47,961 nucleotides of DNA. Source: Lachnospiraceae bacterium (GTDB taxonomy: Bacteria > Bacillota > Clostridia > Lachnospirales > Lachnospiraceae). The stretch spans positions 1 to 47,961 of the forward strand of contig JAAVZL010000002.1 of NCBI GenBank assembly GCA_022791635.1. Reading direction: 5' to 3'. Shown piece after piece: positions 1 to 7,910 of this stretch; position 1 is the stretch's first letter; each line of letters starts with the position of its first letter. A program made the translations under genes and the position numbers. The notes beneath the pieces were generated by a model. It ran no database searches. It worked only from the letters and a program-made list of their open reading frames with translations, and was not told the origin of the DNA.

Positions 1-205
1 CAGAATGGAATGTTACGCAATAGGGCTTGAAAAGGCTTGATTTTCAAGGCGTTTCAGACACGAAAACCCACCGGGTAAGGGTTTTATACTACCCACCCGC
101 GAAAACGGCTTCTAAGCGTCCACAGGCGCGTTTTGCGCCCCATTTCCCGCCGCACTAACAAGGGTTTGCGTCAATAACTAAAAAAAGCACTTGACAAAAC
201 GCTTC
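1..205. other. Flank of possible mobile element
   Basis: No convincing coding region is visible. The reading frame of the glycosyltransferase that begins at 352 on the minus strand loses family resemblance near position 205, so sequence to the left appears foreign to that gene. The A/T-rich stretch around 170-205, with a run of A followed by CTTGACAAAA, resembles the kind of terminus seen on integrative elements. That is an impression only: no integrase, direct repeat or target site lies inside the window to confirm it. Confidence 0.3.
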
Positions 206-352
206 ATGCCGGACGCGCTCGTCTGTTCCGGTAAAAACAACAATGAGCTCCGCAGGAACCTGTTGAAGAAGCGGCCTTAGAGAGTCCAGGCAGCGTTCCA
301 GCGTGGCAATTCGATTGGAGGCCAAAAGGGATATGGTAAGGGGCAGCTTCAT
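206..352 (-). pseudogene. Truncated family 2 glycosyltransferase (5' fragment)
   Basis: The first 49 codons, beginning MKLPLTISLLASNR and continuing with CLDSLRPLL and ELIVVFTGTDERVR, match the start of GT-A fold family 2 glycosyltransferases. That start is the nucleotide-sugar binding strand followed by the TGTDE turn. After about residue 49 the frame runs into unrelated residues and stops at 155, so more than 80% of a normal enzyme is missing. An AAGGAG ribosome site lies 9 bases before the ATG at 352. The fragment sits directly downstream of flagellin, the usual place for flagellin-modifying glycosyltransferases. It is therefore probably the remains of one, broken by an insertion or rearrangement near 200. 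A full-length copy displaced beyond the window cannot be excluded. Confidence 0.55.
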
Positions 353-399
353 AGGGGGATACTCCTTTTCTTAAATAATGAGTCAAAATCGTTTCAAGA

Positions 400-438
400 A
401 CAAAAAAGAACCGGTCCAAAAGGACCGGCGCTTTTTTG
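400..438 (-). terminator. Flagellin terminator
   Basis: A CCGGTCC/GGACCGG stem with a four-base loop (411-428), flanked by A and T runs on both sides, lies just after the flagellin stop codon. It is a classic intrinsic terminator, and by symmetry it could also work for transcription from the left. Confidence 0.9.
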
Positions 439-451
439 TTGTGTATTCAGC

Positions 452-1327
452 TTACTGCAGTAACTGCAGAACTCCCTGCGGTACCTGATTAGCCTGAGCA
501 AGCATAGCCTGAGAAGCCTGAACCAGAATATTATTCTTGGTGTAAGCCATCATCTCTTTCGCCATGTCTACGTCACGGATACGGCTCTCAGCAGCGGTGA
601 TGTTCTCGGTCTGAACACCCAGGTTGTTGATGGTATGCTCCAGACGGTTCTGAAGAGCACCAAAGGTGGAACGCATAGAGGAAACCTGATCAATTGCATC
701 GTTGATGATGTTGATAGCATCCTTTGCCTTAGCAGCAGTGGTAATCTTAATCGTGGAAATAGTCTTAGTGGTATCCAGCTTACCAGTGGCATCTTTTTTA
801 CCAATCAGGCTTGTGGACATTCCGCTAAGGGAAATTTTTAACTGGTTATGAGCGGCAGAGGTCTCTCCTACATGAAGAGTAATTCCCTTTCCTGCTCCCG
901 TTCCTACCAAACTTCCACTGAACAAAGTCATGCCGTTAAAGTTTGCGCTCTTGCTGATTCTGTCGATCTCTTCATTTAACTGGTCGATCTCTTTCTGCAT
1001 CTCATCACGGTTAATGCTGGAATAAGTTCCATTGGCAGACTGAGTAGCCAGAGCAACCATACGATTGAGCATGGAGTGAACCTCAGTCAGAGCACCCTCA
1101 GCAGTCTGTACCAGAGCAACGCCGTCTTCAGCATTCTTGGTAGCAGTCTCAAGACCAGTAATCTGAGCTCTCATCTTCTCGGAAATAGCCAGACCTGCAG
1201 CATCGTCGCCGGCGCGGTTGATCTTATAACCGGAGGACAATTTCTCCAGGTTCTTTCCTACAAAAGAGTGGTTGTTGGTTAAGTTTCTGTGTGCATTTAA
1301 TGCAGTAATATTGTGCTGAATTCTCAT
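452..1327 (-). CDS. hag: Flagellin
   Basis: Structural subunit of the flagellar filament, exported by the flagellar type III system. The 291-residue protein begins MRIQHNITALNAHRNL and carries the conserved N-terminal D0/D1 block (KLSSGYKINRAGDDAAGLAISEKM, residues about 30-53). A short variable centre (about 145-200) follows, and then the C-terminal D1/D0 block ending in NILVQASQAMLAQANQ and VLQLLQ. The length is that of a compact Clostridia flagellin with a reduced D2/D3 region. An AAGGAGG ribosome site precedes the ATG. A SigD-type promoter lies about 110 bases upstream and a strong terminator follows. The gene stands alone as a single transcription unit, and a broken glycosyltransferase follows it, which bears on flagellin modification. 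Confidence 0.97.
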   Translation of the reverse strand: MRIQHNITALNAHRNLTNNHSFVGKNLEKLSSGYKINRAGDDAAGLAISEKMRAQITGLETATKNAEDGVALVQTAEGALTEVHSMLNRMVALATQSANGTYSSINRDEMQKEIDQLNEEIDRISKSANFNGMTLFSGSLVGTGAGKGITLHVGETSAAHNQLKISLSGMSTSLIGKKDATGKLDTTKTISTIKITTAAKAKDAINIINDAIDQVSSMRSTFGALQNRLEHTINNLGVQTENITAAESRIRDVDMAKEMMAYTKNNILVQASQAMLAQANQVPQGVLQLLQ

Positions 1328-1438
1328 ATTTTTTCCTCCTTGATAATTGCGGGAAACATCCTTTTCCCCGTAAAGTTATTATTTGGATGCCTGATGTGCA
1401 CTCTTCGGACTGCCGGCTATTGTCCAGTAAAGCACACC

Positions 1439-1465
1439 TTATCGGACGTAAAAGAAAGCCCTTTG
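1439..1465 (-). promoter_or_regulatory. SigD (sigma-28) promoter of flagellin
   Basis: Read on the minus strand: CAAA (1465-1462), 15 bases, TCCGATAA (1446-1439). The sigma-28 consensus is TAAA-N15-GCCGATAA, so one base differs in each box and the spacing is exact. It gives a leader of about 105 bases before the flagellin ribosome site. Confidence 0.75.
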
Positions 1466-1469
1466 GGTT

Positions 1470-1521
1470 ATAAAAAATGTCCGTTCTCACCACCAAGTCT
1501 CCTTGCTGTGAAAACGGACAT
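1470..1521 (-). terminator. Terminator of small hypothetical gene
   Basis: ATGTCCGTT (1477-1485) pairs with AACGGACAT (1513-1521). On the minus strand the stem is followed by a run of T. It ends the gene at 1527-1793 and insulates the flagellin promoter that begins immediately beyond it. Confidence 0.75.
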
Positions 1522-1526
1522 CCACT

Positions 1527-1793
1527 CTACTCTTTCCGCCTCTCATACTCCTCATTCAGCCACCCTATCGCCTCGTCAAATCCTTCCTGCGTAAAGGGAA
1601 ATTCCCGATAGGTCTTCTCCTCCTCCGCCGTGGCCTCAAAGCTGTAGGGCTCCGGATAAACCACTGCCTCCAGAAAGGATCCCTCTTCCTCCCTGGTCAC
1701 CTTTCGCAGCCGATAGCGTATTCCCTGATAGCTTCCTGTATAAGCGTTTCGGTTTACATAAGGCAATCCCGCCTGTCCATGCAAATCAATCAT
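1527..1793 (-). CDS. Small hypothetical protein
   Basis: An 88-residue protein I cannot assign to a family. It starts MIDLHGQAGLPYVNR, is rich in Glu, Arg and Tyr, has no signal peptide, membrane segment or Cys pair, and ends in a charged helix (IGWLNEEYERRKE). I chose the ATG at 1793 because GGGAG lies 8-9 bases before it. A TTG at 1808 and an ATG at 1799 in the same frame are too close to that ribosome site. A clear intrinsic terminator follows, which supports a real monocistronic gene. The acidic-aromatic composition suggests a soluble cytoplasmic protein; no function can be proposed. Confidence 0.65.
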   Translation of the reverse strand: MIDLHGQAGLPYVNRNAYTGSYQGIRYRLRKVTREEEGSFLEAVVYPEPYSFEATAEEEKTYREFPFTQEGFDEAIGWLNEEYERRKE

Positions 1794-1927
1794 TTCCATC
1801 TCTCCCAATCATATCACGGCAAATGAATCTCTGTCTGAAATAAGTATAAATTCTCTCTTTCCAAAAGTCAATTCCGGTGCTATCATAAAGGAACACCTAC
1901 ACAAATATTGATACAAGAGGAAAACAC

Positions 1928-3091
1928 ATGACACAAAAATTATATGAGCAAAACGCCTATCAAAAAGAATTCACCGCCACGGTAACCGGCTGTGAGGCCC
2001 TTACAGACGCTTACCGCATCTGCCTTAATCAGACAGCCTTCTTTCCCGAGGGCGGCGGTCAGAGTGGGGACAGCGGCTTTTTAAACGACTGCGCTGTCTT
2101 TGACACTCAGGAGCAGGAGGGCTGTATCTGGCACTATGCCAAAGCTCCCCTGGAGCCCGGAGCTCAAGTTACAGGGCGCATCGACTGGCAAAAGCGCTTT
2201 GACCGCATGCAGCAGCACACCGGAGAGCACATTGTATCCGGCCTGGTTCACAGACGCTTTGGCTATGATAACGTAGGCTTTCATCTGGGGGAAACAGAAG
2301 TGACCCTAGACTTTAACGGGCCTGTTTCAAAAGAAAAGCTTGCAGAGATAGAACAGGAGGCCAATGAGGCTGTGTGGGCCAACCTTCCCATAGAAATTAC
2401 CTATCCCTCCAGGGAAGCGCTGGAGACCCTGAATTACCGCAGCAAAATCGAAATTCAGGGGCAGGTGCGCATTGTCACCATTCCCGGCATTGATATTTGT
2501 GCCTGCTGCGCCCCACACGCGGCATATACGGGCGAAATCGGCCTCATCAAGCTATTTAGCGTCCAGGCCCACCGGGGCGGCGTACGGGTCCATATGGGGG
2601 CCGGAAGCCGTGCTCTCGCCGACTACCGGGAGAAGGTGCAGAATGTAAAGGCCATCTCCGTGCTCCTCTCCGCCAAGGAGGGGGAGACCGCCAGAGCTGT
2701 GGAACGCCTCAAGCAGGAGAACTTCAACCTCATCGGACAGATCCTAAAGCTTCAAAAGGATCTCATCCGCCAAAAGGCAGAGTCCGTGCCGGAGTGTTCG
2801 AAAAATATCGTATTTTTCGAACAGGATCTGGATGCCAATACGGCCCGGGAATTTGTCAATCTTCTTACCGGGCGCTGTACGGGAGCTGCCTGTGTTTTTA
2901 CCGGAAATGACAGCGAGGGCTACCGCTATATTCTGGGCAGCACAAAAGAGGATGTGCGGCCTCTCTGTAAGAGCTTAAACGAAGCTTTTCAGGGAAAGGG
3001 CGGCGGAAAACCGGAGATGGTACAGGGCTCCCTTCACGGTGCAAGAAAAGCCATCGAAGAGGCCCTTGCCCGCTGCTTCCAGTCCCTCTGA
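1928..3091 (+). CDS. alaX: Alanyl-tRNA editing protein AlaX-L
   Basis: Stand-alone editing enzyme that hydrolyses mischarged Ser-tRNA(Ala) or Gly-tRNA(Ala). The N-terminal part (1-85) has the AlaRS second-additional-domain barrel with the FFPEGGGQSGDSG strand. The zinc-binding editing site is visible as H97 and H101 (QQHTGEH) with C193 and H197 (CCAPH). The C-terminal 130 residues form a DHHA1 domain ending with the glycine-rich GKGGGKPEMVQG motif. At 387 residues it is the long form (AlaX-L). A GAGGAAAA site precedes the ATG. It converges on the fucosyltransferase gene with only 8 bases between stop codons and no obvious terminator. Confidence 0.93.
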   Translation: MTQKLYEQNAYQKEFTATVTGCEALTDAYRICLNQTAFFPEGGGQSGDSGFLNDCAVFDTQEQEGCIWHYAKAPLEPGAQVTGRIDWQKRFDRMQQHTGEHIVSGLVHRRFGYDNVGFHLGETEVTLDFNGPVSKEKLAEIEQEANEAVWANLPIEITYPSREALETLNYRSKIEIQGQVRIVTIPGIDICACCAPHAAYTGEIGLIKLFSVQAHRGGVRVHMGAGSRALADYREKVQNVKAISVLLSAKEGETARAVERLKQENFNLIGQILKLQKDLIRQKAESVPECSKNIVFFEQDLDANTAREFVNLLTGRCTGAACVFTGNDSEGYRYILGSTKEDVRPLCKSLNEAFQGKGGGKPEMVQGSLHGARKAIEEALARCFQSL

Positions 3092-3099
3092 GCCTGAAA

Positions 3100-3969
3100 T
3101 TACCGCGCCCACCACTCTCTTCTCGTATTCAGCAGTGCGGCCAGACAGCAAAAGGTGCTGTTGGAAACCATCATCCTTTTGCATTTGCTCATGAGCAACA
3201 GGTCAATATAGTTCCTGCCCTGCACATTTCCCTCCACATAGGTGACCTGTGCAAAGCGGTCAAAATCCATTTCCCCGGCATGCTCCCTGCACCAGGGAAT
3301 ATCATCGGAAAAGACAAACAAATGCCAGTCTCCGAATGCTTTCCCCAGAAATTTTGTTACCTCTTTTCGATATTCCTGGGTGTCATAGGCCCACCCCAGA
3401 GTCACAAAGTCTCCTCTGCGCACATGAATGGACACGGAATTACACTCCTGAATTTGCCTTGCATATTCCTGATTTTTCTCATCCGTAATCTCTGGAAAAC
3501 GGAATTCCTGCCGAAATATATCCTTATAAGCCATAAACCAGTCAATATTAATCCAATACCCATGGTAATATACATTTCCAGGCAGATTCTGAATCTCCGG
3601 ATAGTATTCATCCTTTTGGACGGAATACACCTTTCCCTGAAAAGGGTTAAAATGTCGATGCCCCTCTCCCACCTCAGACACCATGCAGATCTCAATTCCA
3701 TTTTCTGTCAATATCTGGGGGATGCTCTTCCCTTTCTTCTTTTCCTCAAGCATAAAGGCCCATACGTCCTCACTAAAGCATTCGCTCAACATAGGAGCTT
3801 TGATTCCAAAGACCTTTTCCAGCTCATAGCCATTATGTACCGTATTCAGCGCAAAGTAGCTGTCATCCAGGTACATAACCTCTCCCGGGTGGGACAATGC
3901 ATAGTATCTGGCAAATACATACTGAAATGCCTGATTGCCAAGGCCGCCATTTAAAAATGCTATCTTCAT
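3100..3969 (-). CDS. GT11 alpha-1,2-fucosyltransferase family protein
   Basis: Glycosyltransferase of family 11, which moves fucose from GDP-fucose onto a surface glycan. The N-terminus MKIAFLNGGLGNQAFQY is the family nucleotide-sugar loop, and IHVRRGDFV (His182) is the HxRRxD motif I. The C-terminal VSNSTFCCLAALL motif is present, but the protein stops about 12 residues later, so it seems 15-20 residues shorter than usual; this may be harmless. The start at 3969 is chosen from the conserved MKIAFLNGG; upstream residues in frame are arginine-rich and out of family. It follows the Nudix gene by 10 bases, third in an operon with rubredoxin. The acceptor is unknown; capsule or exopolysaccharide is plausible. 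Confidence 0.85.
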   Translation of the reverse strand: MKIAFLNGGLGNQAFQYVFARYYALSHPGEVMYLDDSYFALNTVHNGYELEKVFGIKAPMLSECFSEDVWAFMLEEKKKGKSIPQILTENGIEICMVSEVGEGHRHFNPFQGKVYSVQKDEYYPEIQNLPGNVYYHGYWINIDWFMAYKDIFRQEFRFPEITDEKNQEYARQIQECNSVSIHVRRGDFVTLGWAYDTQEYRKEVTKFLGKAFGDWHLFVFSDDIPWCREHAGEMDFDRFAQVTYVEGNVQGRNYIDLLLMSKCKRMMVSNSTFCCLAALLNTRREWWAR

Positions 3970-3979
3970 GGTTCTCCTT

Positions 3980-4546
3980 CTACCTCTTCTCCTGCATCCT
4001 CCCAAGCAGCTTCTCATAAACAGGCAGCATCTCCCGCTCTGTGACCCGCTTTGCAAGCTCCCCGAGGGGAATCCAGACCACGCCGCTGTTCTCGTCTGCC
4101 TTTACCTTAAGAACCTCTTCCTCGTCTGCCTCCAGGAAGTAAGTCAGATTCAGATGCTGATGAGAGCTCACGTAACGGCCTCTCTTAAAATGCCCCCACA
4201 CCGGCAGAATATCCAGGCTCTGGGCCTTACAGAAGATTGGGCGCACCTCCTTAATCCCCGTCTCCTCTTTGGCCTCCCGCATGGCAGTCAGCAGCAGATC
4301 CGTCTCCCCGTCCGCATGACCGCCTGTCCAGGACCAGGACCGGTAGATATTGTGATACACCATAAGAAGCTTCCCCCGATCCTCATTGAAGATCAGAGAG
4401 GAAGCTGTCATATGTCCAATCTCGCACTGTCTTGTGCCAATGGTCTTGGGAAACAGCCGGAGATATTGAAGCATCAGCTGCTGATCCCGCTCCTCCTGCT
4501 CACAGGCAGGGAGGTATTCTCGAATTTGTCTTTCGTACGCGTGCAT
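3980..4546 (-). CDS. Nudix hydrolase
   Basis: The 188-residue protein has a complete Nudix box at about residues 75-97 (GHADGETDLLLTAMREAKEE followed by TGI), the Mg-binding helix that cleaves nucleoside-diphosphate-linked substrates. A 40-residue helical N-terminal extension precedes it. The substrate cannot be predicted from the sequence. Its ATG overlaps the rubredoxin stop as TAATG, so translation is probably coupled to that gene. The fucosyltransferase follows by 10 bases. The loop after the box (HFKRGRYVSSHQHLNLTYFL) resembles house-cleaning Nudix enzymes acting on sugar or nucleotide pyrophosphates. Confidence 0.9.
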   Translation of the reverse strand: MHAYERQIREYLPACEQEERDQQLMLQYLRLFPKTIGTRQCEIGHMTASSLIFNEDRGKLLMVYHNIYRSWSWTGGHADGETDLLLTAMREAKEETGIKEVRPIFCKAQSLDILPVWGHFKRGRYVSSHQHLNLTYFLEADEEEVLKVKADENSGVVWIPLGELAKRVTEREMLPVYEKLLGRMQEKR

Positions 4547-4704
4547 TATGCCTCCACGAAATCCTCTTTACCGACGCCGCAGATAGGGCACACCCAATCC
4601 TCCGGCAGATCCTCGAATGCCGTTCCGGGCGCAATACCGTTATCGGGATCGCCTACCTCCGGATCATACTCATAGCCACAGGGTTCGCATACATACTTTT
4701 TCAT
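4546..4704 (-). CDS. Rubredoxin
   Basis: A 52-residue one-iron electron carrier. The four Fe ligands are C6, C9 (CEPCGYEYD) and C39, C42 (CPICGVGK), with the family core DPDNGI and the LPEDWVCP strand between them. In anaerobes rubredoxins pass electrons to oxygen- and peroxide-reducing enzymes. It is first in an operon with a Nudix hydrolase (TAATG overlap) and a fucosyltransferase, an unusual grouping. The ribosome site GGAAAGGAG lies before the ATG at 4704. The upstream promoter carries a 25-bp inverted repeat, consistent with redox or metal control, though the regulator is unknown. Confidence 0.95.
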   Translation of the reverse strand: MKKYVCEPCGYEYDPEVGDPDNGIAPGTAFEDLPEDWVCPICGVGKEDFVEA

Positions 4705-4766
4705 GTGTAACTTCTCCTTTCCTTATATAAATACATTTCAGGCACTTTTGCCCTGAAGTTTGACAG

Positions 4767-4791
4767 ATTGAATCAAAAGCTGTGATTCAAT
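4767..4791. promoter_or_regulatory. Inverted repeat, candidate operator of rubredoxin operon
   Basis: ATTGAATCA and TGATTCAAT form a perfect 9-bp inverted repeat with a 7-base spacer. It begins about 5 bases downstream of the rubredoxin -10 box, a position where a bound repressor would block initiation. It is not a recognisable PerR or Fur box. Confidence 0.5.
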
Positions 4792-4795
4792 ATCC

Positions 4796-4823
4796 ATTCT
4801 ACTAGAATATACCAAAAAATCAA
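4796..4823 (-). promoter_or_regulatory. SigA promoter of rubredoxin operon
   Basis: On the minus strand: TTGATT (4823-4818), 16 bases, TAGAAT (4801-4796). The predicted start is near 4789, inside the inverted repeat 4767-4791, giving a leader of about 85 bases. Confidence 0.6.
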
Positions 4824-4929
4824 TCCTTATTCCATAGTATTTTTATCGAATTGAAAATATTTTTTTCTAACATTTTTCGGCGAAAGCCCTTGATTTTCCT
4901 GGTATTTTTACAAAGCTTTCGGAACCAGT

Positions 4930-4945
4930 AAACAATATCTTGTAA
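4930..4945 (+). promoter_or_regulatory. NrdR box 1
   Basis: AAACAATATCTTGTAA matches all the strongly conserved positions of the NrdR box (acaCwAtATaTwGtgt). It lies 31 bp, three helical turns, upstream of the second box, the standard arrangement for cooperative NrdR binding. Confidence 0.8.
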
Positions 4946-4951
4946 TTGTTA

Positions 4952-4980
4952 TTGACAATACCACTATATCTTGTTACGAT
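4952..4980 (+). promoter_or_regulatory. nrdD promoter
   Basis: TTGACA (4952-4957), 17 bases, TACGAT (4975-4980). The second NrdR box fills the spacer and reaches the -10, so bound NrdR should exclude RNA polymerase. The leader would be about 45 bases. Confidence 0.8.
4961..4976 (+). promoter_or_regulatory. NrdR box 2
   Basis: CCACTATATCTTGTTA matches all the strongly conserved NrdR-box positions and overlaps the nrdD promoter spacer and -10. It pairs with box 1, 31 bp upstream. Confidence 0.8.
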
Positions 4981-5030
4981 AAAGTTCGTCACCAACTATT
5001 CTATTACCATTAAGAAATTGAGGGAAATTT

Positions 5031-7208
5031 ATGAAAATCATTAAAAGAAGCGGTACCGAGGTGGAATTTGATCCGGAAAAAATCGTTATCGCCGTAACCC
5101 ATGCCAATGACAAGGTTGTTCCCAGCGCACGAATGACCCCCATCCAGATCAAGCGGATTGCGGAGGATGTTGAGAGCGCTGCTCAGAATATGAACCGCTC
5201 CCTTAGTGTGGAAGAGATCCAGGATATGGTCGAGGAGCAGATTATGAATCAGCGCGCCTTTGACGTGGCCAGACGCTACATCACCTACCGCTATCGCAGG
5301 GCCCTGGTTCGTAAGTCCAACACCACGGATGAACAAATCTTAAGCCTCATTGAGTGCAACAACGAGGAGGTTAAGCAGGAGAACTCCAATAAGAACCCGA
5401 CGGTCAACAGCGTACAGCGGGACTACATGGCCGGTGAGGTGAGCAAGGATATCACCAAGCGGATTCTGCTTCCCAACGATATTGTGGCTGCTCACGATCA
5501 GGGACTCATCCATTTCCATGATGCAGACTACTTTGCACAGCATATGCACAACTGTGATCTGGTAAATCTGGAGGACATGCTTCAGAACGGAACGGTTATC
5601 AGCGGCACCATGATTGAGAAGCCCCACAGCTTCTCCACAGCCTGCAACATTGCCACCCAGATCATTGCTCAGGTGGCCTCCTGTCAGTACGGCGGACAGA
5701 GCATCAGCTTAACCCATCTGGCTCCCTTTGTGGATATCAGTCGCCGGAAAATCCGTAAGCAGGTGGCGGACGAGCTTCACTCTATCCATGAGGCAGTGAC
5801 GGAGGAGGAGATTGATACCATCACGGAAAAGCGCCTTCGGGAGGAAGTAAGGAACGGCGTACAGATGATCCAGTACCAGGTAGTCACCCTCATGACCACC
5901 AACGGACAGGCTCCCTTTGTGACGGTCTTTATGTATCTGAATGAGGCAGAGACCGAGCAGGAAAAGAACGATCTGGCCCTCATTATTGAAGAGACTCTGC
6001 GCCAGCGTTACCAGGGCGTAAAGAATGAAAAAGGAATCTGGATTACCCCTGCCTTCCCCAAGCTCATCTATGTGCTGGAGGAGGATAATATCCACGAGGA
6101 CAGCAAGTACTACTACCTGACCCAGCTCGCGGCCAAATGCACGGCCAAGCGTCTGGTTCCCGATTACATTTCCGAGAAAATCATGCTGCAAAATAAAGTG
6201 GACAAGAACGGCGAAGGCCACTGCTATACCTGTATGGGCTGCCGCAGCTTCCTGACTCCCTTCGTAGATGAGAACGGAAAGCCCAAGTATTACGGCCGCT
6301 TTAATCAGGGCGTGGTTACCGTCAATCTGGTGGACATCGGACTCTCGGCGGAAGGCGATATCGACCGATTCTGGGAGATTTTTGATGACCGTATGGAGCT
6401 CTGCCACCGGGCTCTTCAGTGCCGCCATGAGCGCCTCACCGGAACCCTCTCCGACGCGGCTCCCATCCTCTGGCAGCATGGCGCCCTTCTGCGCCTTAAG
6501 AAGGGGGAGACCATTGACAAATACCTCCACGGAGGCTATTCCACTCTGTCCCTTGGCTATGCAGGCCTTTGGGAGTGTGTTTACAGCCTCAATGGAAAGA
6601 AGCTTACGGAGCCGGAAGGCGAGGCTCTGGGCCTTGAAATCATGAAAAAGCTCAACGAATACACGGCCAAATGGAAGGCAGCGGAGCAGATTGACTACTC
6701 CCTCTACGGCACTCCTCTGGAAAGCACCACCTACAAGTTTGCCAAATGCCTCCAGAAGCGTTTCGGAATCGTAAAAAATGTAACGGACAAGAGCTATATC
6801 ACCAACAGCTATCACGTCCACGTAACAGAGAATATCGACGCCTTTGACAAGCTGGCCCTGGAAGCCAAATTCCAGGCCCTCTCTCCCGGTGGAGCCATTT
6901 CTTATGTGGAGGTTCCCAATATGCAGAATAACCTGGAGGCGGTTCTCTCTGTGATGCGGTTTATCTACGATAATATCATGTATGCGGAGCTGAACACCAA
7001 GAGCGATTACTGTCAGGTCTGCGGCTATGACGGCGAGATTGAGATTCAGGAGGACGAGCACGGAAAGCTTATCTGGAAGTGTCCCAATTGCGGCAATACA
7101 GACCAGAACAAGATGAATGTGGCCCGTCGTACCTGCGGCTACATCGGAACCCAGTTCTGGAACCAGGGAAGGACCCAGGAGATTAAGGAGCGCGTGCTTC
7201 ACCTATGA
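5031..7208 (+). CDS. nrdD: Anaerobic ribonucleoside-triphosphate reductase (class III)
   Basis: Glycyl-radical enzyme that reduces ribonucleoside triphosphates to dNTPs without oxygen. Residues 1-95 form the ATP-cone allosteric domain (MKIIKRSGTEVEFDPEKI). The barrel domain follows, with the conserved cysteine region CYTCMGCRSFLTPF. Near the C-terminus four cysteines (C661, C664, C684, C687) form the zinc site, and RRTCGYIG holds the radical glycine G703. The 725-residue length is normal. Expression is predicted to be repressed by NrdR through two boxes in the promoter. The gene overlaps nrdG by 4 bases (ATGA), so the activase is made in step with it. Confidence 0.98.
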   Translation: MKIIKRSGTEVEFDPEKIVIAVTHANDKVVPSARMTPIQIKRIAEDVESAAQNMNRSLSVEEIQDMVEEQIMNQRAFDVARRYITYRYRRALVRKSNTTDEQILSLIECNNEEVKQENSNKNPTVNSVQRDYMAGEVSKDITKRILLPNDIVAAHDQGLIHFHDADYFAQHMHNCDLVNLEDMLQNGTVISGTMIEKPHSFSTACNIATQIIAQVASCQYGGQSISLTHLAPFVDISRRKIRKQVADELHSIHEAVTEEEIDTITEKRLREEVRNGVQMIQYQVVTLMTTNGQAPFVTVFMYLNEAETEQEKNDLALIIEETLRQRYQGVKNEKGIWITPAFPKLIYVLEEDNIHEDSKYYYLTQLAAKCTAKRLVPDYISEKIMLQNKVDKNGEGHCYTCMGCRSFLTPFVDENGKPKYYGRFNQGVVTVNLVDIGLSAEGDIDRFWEIFDDRMELCHRALQCRHERLTGTLSDAAPILWQHGALLRLKKGETIDKYLHGGYSTLSLGYAGLWECVYSLNGKKLTEPEGEALGLEIMKKLNEYTAKWKAAEQIDYSLYGTPLESTTYKFAKCLQKRFGIVKNVTDKSYITNSYHVHVTENIDAFDKLALEAKFQALSPGGAISYVEVPNMQNNLEAVLSVMRFIYDNIMYAELNTKSDYCQVCGYDGEIEIQEDEHGKLIWKCPNCGNTDQNKMNVARRTCGYIGTQFWNQGRTQEIKERVLHL

Positions 7209-7768
7209 ATTATGCGGTGATCAAAAAGAATGATATTGCCAACGGTCCCGGCGTGCGGGTTTCCCTCTTTGTCAGCGGCTGCCGCCATCACTGTAAGAAC
7301 TGCTTCAATCAAGAGGCCTGGGATTTCGCCTACGGCACACCTTTTACGGAGGAGACCATAGAGGAAATCCTCACGTCCCTTGCCCCTGGTTATGTGGCCG
7401 GCCTTTCCCTTCTGGGAGGCGAGCCCTTTGAGCCGGAAAATCAAGCGGAGGTGCTTCGCCTGGTAAGCCGGGTGCGGCAGCGCTTTCCAAAAAAGAGCAT
7501 CTGGTGCTATACCGGCTTTACGCTGGAACGGGATCTCTTAGCCGGACGGATAGGAGATCCACAGACGGTCCGGGAGCTTCTCTCCTGCCTGGATGTGCTT
7601 GTGGACGGAAAATTCGTGGAGGACTTAAAGGATCCGGGCCTCTTGTTCCGGGGCTCCTCCAATCAGAATATTATTGACGTTCCCGGCTCCCTGAAGGAAA
7701 ATCGTATGGTTCTTCTTCCGGGAACATGGTACCGAACCATGGGAAGCGGGAATATTGACGAGGCTTGA
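7205..7768 (+). CDS. nrdG: Anaerobic RNR activating enzyme (radical SAM)
   Basis: Radical SAM activase that installs the glycyl radical on NrdD. The [4Fe-4S] ligands are C26, C30 and C33 (SGCRHHCKNCFN, the CxxxCxxC signature). The SAM-binding glycine motif LLGGEPF follows at about residue 80, and the conserved WCYTGF strand lies at about residue 100. At 187 residues it is slightly longer than the roughly 155-175 typical of the family, with extra residues at the C-terminus. It overlaps nrdD by ATGA and is followed by an intrinsic terminator, so nrdDG is a two-gene operon. Confidence 0.97.
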   Translation: MNYAVIKKNDIANGPGVRVSLFVSGCRHHCKNCFNQEAWDFAYGTPFTEETIEEILTSLAPGYVAGLSLLGGEPFEPENQAEVLRLVSRVRQRFPKKSIWCYTGFTLERDLLAGRIGDPQTVRELLSCLDVLVDGKFVEDLKDPGLLFRGSSNQNIIDVPGSLKENRMVLLPGTWYRTMGSGNIDEA

Positions 7769-7798
7769 GGGTTTTAAACTACTAAGTATAAGAACAGA

Positions 7799-7834
7799 AA
7801 GCCGGCAGATGTGACGAATGTCTGCCGGTTTTTT
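7799..7834 (+). terminator. Terminator of nrdDG
   Basis: CCGGCAGA pairs with TCTGCCGG and is followed by a run of six T, 30 bases after the nrdG stop codon. Confidence 0.9.
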
Positions 7835-7850
7835 ATGTGCAAAAAATTTC

Positions 7851-7879
7851 TGGACTCTTGGCCCGAAGCGCGCTAAAAT
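7851..7879 (+). promoter_or_regulatory. Promoter of azlCD
   Basis: TGGACT (7851-7856), 17 bases, TAAAAT (7874-7879). The leader to the azlC ATG is about 25 bases, just enough for the GAGGAG site. Confidence 0.55.
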
Positions 7880-7910
7880 AGATTACGATTACATATGAGG
7901 AGAATTGATT

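Noticed and set aside
5709..7202. 497-residue open frame antisense to nrdD
   Set aside because: Shadow of a strongly biased coding sequence; nrdD is unambiguous on the other strand and there is no ribosome site or homology.
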